Shown in pieces: positions 58,442 to 64,000 of a DNA stretch of 64,000 bases. Source of the stretch: Candidatus Latescibacterota bacterium (GTDB lineage Bacteria > Latescibacterota > UBA2968 > UBA8231); the NCBI GenBank assembly GCA_022826515.1, contig JAJDUT010000083.1, positions 67,371 to 131,370 of the forward strand. Direction: 5' to 3'. The notes below the pieces were generated by a model, which was not told the DNA's origin, did no database searches, and was given only the letters and a program-made list of their open reading frames with translations. The stretch's first letter is position 1. Each line of letters begins with the position of its first letter. Both the position numbers and the translations under genes were made by a program.

Positions 58442-59467
58442 ATGATTCGCGTCGCTATCGCCGGCTGCCATCGCCAGATTCTGCGCAAGCCGACGAGCCA
58501 CAATTTCGCCTCTGCCTTCTGTGCCCATCCCGACGCGGAAGTCGTCGGCGTCTTCGATTATGGCGAGCGGGAGCGCACAGAATTCGTCGAGTGCTGGCGG
58601 GATGTGTGGGGAGAGGTGCCGACCTTTGACGACTACGAGCAGCTTCTCAAAGAGGTCACTCCCGACATCGTCTGCATCGCCACCCGACAGACGATGCACG
58701 CCGACCAGATCGAAAAGGCGGTGGCCGCCGGCGTCCGCGGGATTCTAAGTGACAAACCGCTGGCCACAACCCTCGCTGAAATGGATCGCATTGTCGCGGC
58801 TTGTGCAGAGATTCCCCTTGCCTTCGCCCTCGACCGGCGCTGGGATTCCGCCTATCGGGCGCTAAGCTCGGCTATTGCTGGCGGCCTGATCGGCGAGGCG
58901 ACTAGCTTGGTGGCATACGGCATCCCAAATACAATCAATCACGGCTGTCACTGGTACGACGCCGTGCTCGCGCTGCTGGGAGATCCAGAGCCCGCATGGG
59001 TCAGCGGCTTTGTAGATCCCGGTGACTCCGCGGATGAGCGCCGCCGGATGGATCCGCCCTGCCGTGCGCAGATTGGGATGGACAACGGCGCTGTGGCCTA
59101 TGTAACCTGCGACGGACCCAAAGGCCCCGCCTTTGAGGTTGCGGGCGATGGCGGACGGATTTCCGTATTCGCCGACGCGGGTACAGCCCGCATCTGGAGG
59201 GATGACTCTGAAGAGTTATTTCCCCTGCCGCCGAAGGCGGAGGGCTGGCCGGCTGGCATGGACATGGTGAACGACTTGGTCCGCGCTGTCAAAGAGGGTG
59301 GCCGCACCGCGTGCGACATCTACGAGGCCCGACGCGCAACTGAAATCGGATTCGCCATCTGCTCTTCCTCGGAGCGGGAAGGCGTCCGGGTTGTGCTGCC
59401 CGCAGCAGATCGCGCGCTCCGCGTCGAGTCGTATCCGTGGGGGAACGAAGCTCCGAATGCGCTCTAG
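58442..59467 (+). CDS. Gfo/Idh/MocA-family oxidoreductase
   Basis: A 341-aa dehydrogenase. The ATG at 58442 has GGAGG ten bases upstream; the ATG at 58433 is only one base from it and is unlikely. Dinucleotide-binding start IRVAIAGCHRQ, catalytic E-K-P-type motif as DKPLATT, and the substrate arm NHGCHWYDAVLALLG. C-terminal YEARRATEIGFAICSSS is typical. The first Rossmann glycine motif is unusual (GCHRQI instead of GxGxxG). Together with the gene at 55773 it suggests sugar or inositol-type catabolism. Confidence 0.88.
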   Translation: MIRVAIAGCHRQILRKPTSHNFASAFCAHPDAEVVGVFDYGERERTEFVECWRDVWGEVPTFDDYEQLLKEVTPDIVCIATRQTMHADQIEKAVAAGVRGILSDKPLATTLAEMDRIVAACAEIPLAFALDRRWDSAYRALSSAIAGGLIGEATSLVAYGIPNTINHGCHWYDAVLALLGDPEPAWVSGFVDPGDSADERRRMDPPCRAQIGMDNGAVAYVTCDGPKGPAFEVAGDGGRISVFADAGTARIWRDDSEELFPLPPKAEGWPAGMDMVNDLVRAVKEGGRTACDIYEARRATEIGFAICSSSEREGVRVVLPAADRALRVESYPWGNEAPNAL

Positions 59468-59494
59468 CCCAATCCATGCGACAGGCCGGGTGAA

Positions 59495-60337
59495 TCACCC
59501 CCGCGATGGCTCGGCGTTTTCCCGCCGATGGCGCTGATGCACCTCCGCCATCTTGAAGTCGTTGTCTATGACTTGCTGCAAATGCACCATGCGCTCTGGC
59601 CCCGCAGTGCGCAACATGGCCTCGCCGTGAATGCGGTCGATCCAGAACCGCCCCTCGTTGGCCAGTGCGTTCTGGAAGTCCTCTAGGCGCTCGTCGGGCA
59701 CGTGTTCGTAGAAATTCATAGTGTACATGCGCCGCCGCTGCGAGCCGCCGAAAGCGGCGTGCTTGGTATTGTGCCAAAATACGACAATGTCGCCCGGCTG
59801 GGTCTCCACCACTTGGCACGGCACTTGGTTGGGTGCCACCCCCCAAGCTGCGTCGCTGTCGGGCAGAGCCTCTTGTAGGCCGTCGGCATAGGCATCGCCG
59901 CAGTGATGACTGCCCGGAATGACGCGCACCGCGCCCGTGTCCCGGGTTAGCGGATCTAGGTAAAAAGCGATCTTGATGCTGGGAATGCGCTCGCCGCTGT
60001 ACCCATCCGAATGCCAACGCGTATCGCCGACGTAGAAATTGCCGTCGCCGCTGGTGTAGTTGAAATCGTCGCCCAAAATGCTGGCGACAATGTCGTGGAT
60101 GCGCGGGTCGTCGAGCAAGCTGCTCAGGTATTCGCTCTGGTCGGGAAAGGGCACAATGCACGAGCGCGCCCGGCCTTCGTGCCCTTTGCCGTGATGCCCC
60201 CCGCCGTGTGCAGCCCACACGGCCTCGAATTCCTCGATAATGCGGTCGATGCAATCGGCCATGAGGCCGGGGAAGTACAGGTAGCCGAAGGTATTGAAAT
60301 AATTGAGCTGTTGTTGGCTCAGGCGCGTGTCAGACAT
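59495..60337 (-). CDS. phytanoyl-CoA dioxygenase (PhyH) family protein
   Basis: A 280-aa Fe(II)/2-oxoglutarate oxygenase, on the strand opposite to the Gfo/Idh genes. GGAGAG precedes the ATG at 60337. The iron triad is canonical: H109-S-D111 (TRWHSDGYSG) and H193 (NTKHAAF), with Arg 201-203 for 2-oxoglutarate and VIPGSHH in the core. The start MSDTRLSQQQLNYFNTFGYL is typical of the family. It contrasts with the HxG copies in this window. Substrate unknown. Confidence 0.92.
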   Translation of the reverse strand: MSDTRLSQQQLNYFNTFGYLYFPGLMADCIDRIIEEFEAVWAAHGGGHHGKGHEGRARSCIVPFPDQSEYLSSLLDDPRIHDIVASILGDDFNYTSGDGNFYVGDTRWHSDGYSGERIPSIKIAFYLDPLTRDTGAVRVIPGSHHCGDAYADGLQEALPDSDAAWGVAPNQVPCQVVETQPGDIVVFWHNTKHAAFGGSQRRRMYTMNFYEHVPDERLEDFQNALANEGRFWIDRIHGEAMLRTAGPERMVHLQQVIDNDFKMAEVHQRHRRENAEPSRG

Positions 60338-60394
60338 GTTCTCTCCTTTTCCTTGTCGGCGGCCTCTTCCTCGACGGCCCCCTCGTAGTTTGGA

Positions 60395-60808
60395 TTATTC
60401 ACAGTAAACGCGGACCTTGTCGTCCCCGTCTTGGATATTGACCTCGATCTCGCTTAGAGAGTCGATTAGCTGCTCTAGATCTTCGGTTCGCAGATTGTGA
60501 ATATCGACGTCGATGTCGTTTTTTTTCATCTTCTTTTTGATTTTCTTCGTCGCCTTTTCTGGTAGCAGGGTGTGCAGCTTGACTCCGGCCTTGATCAGTG
60601 CCAGCGGCACCCGGACGTCGATGTGCTCATCCTCGTCCGAGTCGATAGTAACCCTCAGATACCGGGCTGCTCCCGTGGGTGGTGTCGGCTGCACCACTGT
60701 GATCGTCTCTGGCTGTTCATCGACGAGGGAGAGCAGGCGCTCGGCCTCAGCGACGGACACCTTGCCCTCGGATAGCATCTCGAGTACGCGTCTGCTGTTT
60801 TCGTTCAT
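60395..60808 (-). CDS. SHOCT-like domain protein
   Basis: A 137-aa soluble protein, last gene of the 60395-62502 operon. The N-terminus is a SHOCT-like helix pair (RVLEMLSEGKVSVAEAERLL, residues 7-26), shared with the DUF4097 protein upstream. The middle part is beta-rich (ARYLRVTIDSDEDEHIDVRV), followed by a Lys-rich segment (EKATKKIKKKMKKND) and VNIQDGDDKVRVYCE. Similar proteins occur in YvlB/LiaX-type envelope-stress loci of Firmicutes. Its role is probably protein-protein interaction in that system. Confidence 0.75.
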   Translation of the reverse strand: MNENSRRVLEMLSEGKVSVAEAERLLSLVDEQPETITVVQPTPPTGAARYLRVTIDSDEDEHIDVRVPLALIKAGVKLHTLLPEKATKKIKKKMKKNDIDVDIHNLRTEDLEQLIDSLSEIEVNIQDGDDKVRVYCE

Positions 60809-60832
60809 GGCTATTCTCCTGTTTGTGTTTGG

Positions 60833-61876
60833 CTACTGAATTGCAATGGAGCCGTTCGCGGTCTCGGCAATTAGCTCGGCCTCGCCCGCGCCCACCGTTC
60901 CCTTGAGTTCGTGGCGCTTGTCGACCGACGCGACGAAGCCCGGCACTTCGCAGTGGACTCGCCCGTTGACCGTCGTAGCCGTTAGCTCAAGGCTCGGCTC
61001 GGCGTCTAGGGCTATTTTGATGTTGCCGTTCGTGGTGGATAGTCTGCTGCCGTTGCCGGGCGCGATGCGGCCCTGAAACTTTATCGTCCCATTGGTCGTC
61101 CGCACCTCGCAGCGGCCGTGGGCGTCTTCGAGGGACACGCGGCCGTTCGAGGTAGAAAGCTCGGCCGAGCCTGAGAGCGCCTTGACTGTGATGGGGGCGT
61201 TATTGGTGGTCGCGCTTAGGTCGCCTTTGCATTGCTCGACCCTTATGCGCCCGTTATTGGTCTGCACGGTCCCACCGCCCTCGGTTCCTTGGATCTCTAC
61301 CGGCCCGTTGCTAGTCGCCAAGTCAACGCTAGTTGCGACGGGCACAGTAACCTCAATGTTTGCTCCAGCGTGCTGGCGAGAGAATCCGTGCCGGAATCCC
61401 TCGGCTTGCCGATCGGCCTTGGCCACGACCGTGACGAGGTCGCCTTCCTGCTCGGCGCTGTACTTGATTCCGCGAGGTTTTTTCAGCCTTGCCCGCACGC
61501 GAATTGAGCCGGGTTCGCCGGCGAGGACCCGGATGCGGCCATTGAAGCCGCGCACCACGAGACGCGGGCTGTCGCCCACGGCGAACGCGTCGTCGCGCAT
61601 GGAGGTTTTGCCGTCCTCGTCGCGGGAGTCGTTATCGCTATCTGACTCGGAGAGGGACTCTTCGAGTCCTTCGAGGGTGTCTTGTAGCACTTCAACGCTA
61701 GGTATCGGAGATAGCGCCTCAACGCTAGGTATCGGAGATAGCGGAGCATCAATTCCGCGCCCCTTGCGGGTCTCGCGGTGGGTGCCTTGCAGCGCCTCTA
61801 GGAGACGCTCGGCCTCTTCTACAGTGACCTTCCCTGCCGAAAGCATGTCGAGGACTTTGCGTCGTTCTTCAGTCAT
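60833..61876 (-). CDS. DUF4097-family beta-strand repeat protein with SHOCT-like N-terminus
   Basis: A 347-aa protein. Residues 1-30 are a SHOCT-like helix pair (RKVLDMLSAGKVTVEEAERLLEAL). After an acidic linker the rest is the DUF4097 right-handed beta repeat (SVDLATSNGPVEIQGTEGG, TVQTNNGRIRVEQCKG, SATTNNAPITVKALSG, ELSTSNGRVSLEDAHG, TTVNGRVHCEVPG). Similar proteins (YvlB, LiaX) sense envelope damage in other bacteria. The linker contains a 27-base direct duplication (61692-61743). It is encoded ten bases downstream of the small membrane gene. Confidence 0.85.
   Translation of the reverse strand: MTEERRKVLDMLSAGKVTVEEAERLLEALQGTHRETRKGRGIDAPLSPIPSVEALSPIPSVEVLQDTLEGLEESLSESDSDNDSRDEDGKTSMRDDAFAVGDSPRLVVRGFNGRIRVLAGEPGSIRVRARLKKPRGIKYSAEQEGDLVTVVAKADRQAEGFRHGFSRQHAGANIEVTVPVATSVDLATSNGPVEIQGTEGGGTVQTNNGRIRVEQCKGDLSATTNNAPITVKALSGSAELSTSNGRVSLEDAHGRCEVRTTNGTIKFQGRIAPGNGSRLSTTNGNIKIALDAEPSLELTATTVNGRVHCEVPGFVASVDKRHELKGTVGAGEAELIAETANGSIAIQ
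61692..61743. repeat. 27-base tandem duplication within DUF4097 gene
   Basis: Two copies of a 25-base sequence starting TCAACGCTAGGTATCGGAGA lie 27 bases apart, in frame, and encode a repeated LSPIPSVE in the linker. The second copy is identical, so the duplication is recent. Confidence 0.9.
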
Positions 61877-61885
61877 CTTCTCCTC

Positions 61886-62161
61886 CTAGTCGATTGAAAT
61901 GAACACGCGGTCCTCGCCAGAGGCCACGTCGCAGCGCAGGCCGCGCAGCGAGGCGAGCACGTATAGGAGCAAGGGGCCGGCCAGCAGGACGGAACGGCTC
62001 CGAGTGCGGTGCCCTGAGCGCGCCGCTACTAGTAATGCAACAGGCGTCCCCAGCAGCACGACGACTGCAATGACCGGCCATAGCAGTATGACCGGGACCC
62101 ATAGCCGAATGCGTCGCTTGTCATTCTGGACCCGCACTCTCAGGAACATCGGTGGCAGCAT
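61886..62161 (-). CDS. small two-helix membrane protein
   Basis: A 91-aa protein encoded between the DUF2089 and DUF4097 genes; its ATG shares a base with the upstream stop. Two hydrophobic stretches (VPVILLWPVIAVVVLLGTPV and VLLAGPLLLYVLASL) indicate membrane insertion. The C-terminal tail is charged (CDVASGEDRVFISID). No family recognised. By position it may link the cytoplasmic regulator and the DUF4097 protein to the membrane. Confidence 0.75.
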   Translation of the reverse strand: MLPPMFLRVRVQNDKRRIRLWVPVILLWPVIAVVVLLGTPVALLVAARSGHRTRSRSVLLAGPLLLYVLASLRGLRCDVASGEDRVFISID

Positions 62162-62502
62162 CAGGAGAGCCTCCGCAGCGCCTCTTCGACATCGATCTCG
62201 CCGCTCTCTAGGCTGTCGAGTACCGCGGCCGATTGAGGGTTTGAGCGCGGTGTGCTAGCCGACTCTGTGGTTCGAGGCACCGTCTCGACGAACTGGAGCT
62301 GCTCGGCAATGGCATCGAGTCGGTTTTTGACCGTCGGGTAGCTGATGCCAAAGATGCGCTCCATTTCCTTGATTGAGCCGTGGACTTGGACGAAGGCCAT
62401 TACGAATACTTGGTCCTCGGCGGAAAGACGCGCCAGAACGGGTGGATCGAATTGCCCTTCGATCGCGATGGCACTGTCTGGCAGGGAAACCCGCTCTACC
62501 AC
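62161..62502 (-). CDS. DUF2089-type regulator
   Basis: First gene of the envelope-stress-like operon, 113 aa from the GTG at 62502. Similarity to DUF2089 proteins starts further upstream: a frame open to 62550 reads IKDWKELTDLTKGARIVVERV with GGAGG seven bases before an ATC codon at 62550. The HTH is HGSIKEMERIFGISYPTVKNRL. The C-terminal LDSLESGEIDVEEALRRLS is the same SHOCT-like helix seen in the two downstream proteins. Probably an autoregulated transcription factor. Confidence 0.82.
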   Translation of the reverse strand: MVERVSLPDSAIAIEGQFDPPVLARLSAEDQVFVMAFVQVHGSIKEMERIFGISYPTVKNRLDAIAEQLQFVETVPRTTESASTPRSNPQSAAVLDSLESGEIDVEEALRRLS

Positions 62503-62559
62503 GATACGCGCCCCCTTCGTCAGATCAGTTAGCTCTTTCCAGTCTTTGATGGCAAAACC

Positions 62560-62645
62560 TCCAAATGATTAAATTTAGACGTAATTATAGCTTTATTTTT
62601 AAAAAAATCAATAATAAAATTGAAAAATTTAATTTTTAGGTTGAA
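62560..62645. promoter_or_regulatory. AT-rich promoter region of the DUF2089 operon
   Basis: About 80 bases of nearly pure A/T, with TAAATTTA at 62570-62577, directly upstream of the DUF2089 operon. The same palindrome and AT bias precede the other DUF2089 gene (33140-33147), so it may be a common operator. Transcription start not determined. Confidence 0.5.
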
Positions 62646-62667
62646 TAAAATCGAAAGAGTTTGGACG

Positions 62668-63780
62668 CTATTCCTCCACGGCCGCAGATACCGCGTTGGA
62701 AACCCGCCGCAACAGACTCCCGTTGGCGACCATTTGGTTGGTCAGCACCACGCAGCTTAGCTGGTGCTCTGCATCCGCCCACGCCACTGTGCCAGTGGCC
62801 CCGGTGTGGCCGAAGGTGTGCGGCGACACCAGATCGCCCCAAAAGGCCCACACCCGCGCCCCGCACACGCCCCACCCAAGGCCCCACGGCGCGTTGAGCG
62901 CACCGTTCTGATCCCGCGTCATCGCCGCAACCGCGGCCCGGCTGAAGATGCGCTGGTCGCCGTACGCGCCGCCATTGAGCATGGTTTGCAAGAGGATCGC
63001 CAAGTCGCGTCCGGTGCTGTGCATGCCGCCCCACGGTGCCCCGAAATCGCGCCAGTACGGGGAATTCCATCCCCAACTTCGCAATTCTTCGTCCTCTTCG
63101 GTGTCCGTCCCGCACCACACCGTATCTTCAAGCGGCCAATCGCCCATGCCCAACGCGCTGCGCTCCATGCCCAGCGGCGCGAAAATTTCCTCTCGTTCAA
63201 AGTCGCGCAACCGCTGGTCGCTGACGCGCTCGACGATCTCGGCTGCCAGCAGGATGCCCTTGCTTTGGTAGCGGAAATCGGTCGCTGGTTTGTAGAGCAG
63301 GGGCGTCTGCATGGCCCGCTCGACAAAGACCTCTACCGGCTCGTGCGCCCGCCGCAGGCTGGTATTCTCCGGCAGCATATCGGGCATACCCGATATGTGC
63401 GACAGCAGGTGGCGCACCTTGATGTCGGGCCGGTCGCCGCCTGTGAACTCGGGCAGGTAGTCGATGGCTGGGTCTTCGAGCGAGATTAGCCCACGGTCCA
63501 CGAGGATCATCAGCGCGCAAGCAGTGACCGGCTTGGTGATCGACGCGAGGAGAAAGATCGAGTCCGCATCAACCGGCTGGCTTGTGCCGGGTTTGCGCTG
63601 GCCGGCCCCGCGTGCGAAGACTTCTTTGCCGTGCCGCGCCACGGTCAGCGAGGCCGCGCTGATCTGGCCCGCTTCAACAGCAGCCGTGAGCAGGCCAAAG
63701 GCCCGTTCGAGTTGTGCGGCCGACATGCCGACAGCCGCTGGGTCGCCCGTTTGCAAAACCGTTCCGTCCGTTGTCATCAT
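62668..63780 (-). CDS. beta-lactamase-related serine hydrolase
   Basis: A 370-aa class C beta-lactamase/esterase family protein. The ATG at 63780 is used; an earlier one at 63831 has no ribosome site. The nucleophile motif is S80-I-T-K83 (LLASITKPVTA), HLLSHISGMPDMLP follows, YxS is in FRYQSKGILL, and the third motif is HTG (TFGHTGATGT). No signal peptide. Very similar in layout to the 28982-30001 protein but a different subgroup. Role possibly esterase on secondary metabolites. Confidence 0.9.
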   Translation of the reverse strand: MMTTDGTVLQTGDPAAVGMSAAQLERAFGLLTAAVEAGQISAASLTVARHGKEVFARGAGQRKPGTSQPVDADSIFLLASITKPVTACALMILVDRGLISLEDPAIDYLPEFTGGDRPDIKVRHLLSHISGMPDMLPENTSLRRAHEPVEVFVERAMQTPLLYKPATDFRYQSKGILLAAEIVERVSDQRLRDFEREEIFAPLGMERSALGMGDWPLEDTVWCGTDTEEDEELRSWGWNSPYWRDFGAPWGGMHSTGRDLAILLQTMLNGGAYGDQRIFSRAAVAAMTRDQNGALNAPWGLGWGVCGARVWAFWGDLVSPHTFGHTGATGTVAWADAEHQLSCVVLTNQMVANGSLLRRVSNAVSAAVEE

Positions 63781-63831
63781 GTTTCCTTTCTTTAGGACTG
63801 ACGGTACGCAGCGTTTGTCATGCTGGCGCAC

Positions 63832-63880
63832 GTAGGGGAGGTTTGCAAACCGCCCCTTACTGGATTCCCGCTTTTGCGGG
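63832..63880. repeat. palindromic repeat and hairpin upstream of serine hydrolase
   Basis: GTAGGGGAGGTTTG and CAAACCGCCCCTTAC form an imperfect palindrome (63832-63860), followed by CCCGC-TTTT-GCGGG (63867-63880). Both look like dispersed repeats often found between genes in environmental genomes; their position next to a transposase remnant suggests mobility. Confidence 0.55.
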
Positions 63881-63908
63881 AGTATCTGTGTTGTGTGTCA
63901 AGCCTTTT

Positions 63909-64000
63909 TTATCCTGCTTTGGCTTGGTGTTGCACCCAAGGGGTTCGTCGATGGGCAATGGCGTTGAGCAGCAGGAGCAGCTTGCGCATCACCGCGACCA
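63909..64000 (-). mobile_element. 3' end of an IS110-type transposase
   Basis: On the minus strand the last 30 codons read VAVMRKLLLLLNAIAHRRTPW and end about eight codons later at a stop (63909). VMRKLL.LLNA is characteristic of IS110-family transposase C-termini. The 5' part is outside the window. The palindromic repeats at 63832-63880 lie just downstream. Confidence 0.6.

Noticed and set aside
59289..60254. 321-codon frame on the minus strand overlapping the PhyH gene
   Set aside because: Different frame of the same strand as a clear PhyH gene with complete iron site; Arg-rich translation.

Overview
The window looks like a chromosome segment of a Gram-negative, GC-rich, environmental bacterium. 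Evidence for an outer membrane is a TonB-dependent receptor, an RND pump with its adaptor, several beta-barrel-like proteins and a SurA-like prolyl isomerase lipoprotein. The mix of many phytanoyl-CoA dioxygenase (PhyH) proteins, beta-lactamase-like serine hydrolases, Gfo/Idh/MocA oxidoreductases, FlgD/sorting-type C-termini and CotH fits the Latescibacterota or another uncultivated FCB-group lineage. That placement is inference; no rRNA or universal marker gene is present.

Layout. 1-730 holds the edge of an antitoxin-like gene, a HigA antitoxin and a decayed higB toxin. 759-22941 is one long minus-strand block. Read 5' to 3' it runs: SurA-like lipoprotein, large discoidin/FlgD protein, 888-aa barrel-like protein, membrane+TPR protein, two more FlgD-tailed proteins, 870-aa barrel-like protein, two nearly identical CBM9-like secreted proteins, a PhyH enzyme, a sugar-binding protein and two sugar ABC permeases. 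It looks like a duplicated surface-protein cassette feeding into a sugar or polyol uptake operon. 23028-30001 has a polytopic membrane protein and a type I phosphodiesterase that diverge across heptanucleotide repeats, a Phd/VapC pair, an aldo-keto reductase and a serine hydrolase. 30015-33112 has two PhyH paralogues, a VapBC pair and a DUF2089 regulator. 33371-38869 has a CotH/lamin-tail protein, another PhyH, remnants of mgtE and brnT beside brnA, an orphan HigA and SurE.

38993-45470 is a minus-strand operon of RND adaptor, RND pump and a GOLPH3-like (GPP34)-cytochrome P450 fusion. 45756-50163 has an enolase-superfamily enzyme, a small barrel protein, and two LacI-type regulators, the second without its DNA-binding domain. 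50203-53402 is a thiamine salvage unit: TPP riboswitch, intrinsic terminator, TonB-dependent receptor and thiamine diphosphokinase. 53445-55243 is a three-gene TIGR04255 cassette, followed by degraded gene pieces (a radical SAM gene and a second TPK tail). 55773-60337 contains two Gfo/Idh/MocA oxidoreductases, an NYN-cold-shock fusion, an SGNH hydrolase and a PhyH enzyme. 60395-62502 is a four-gene envelope-stress-like operon (DUF2089 regulator, small membrane protein, DUF4097 protein, SHOCT-like protein). The window ends with a serine hydrolase, palindromic repeats and the tail of a probable IS110-type transposase.

Most interesting: the GPP34-P450 fusion downstream of an RND pump; three of five PhyH proteins with Gly in place of the iron-binding carboxylate; three toxin-antitoxin loci that have lost or nearly lost the toxin; the duplicated surface-protein cassette; and a compact riboswitch-controlled thiamine salvage operon.
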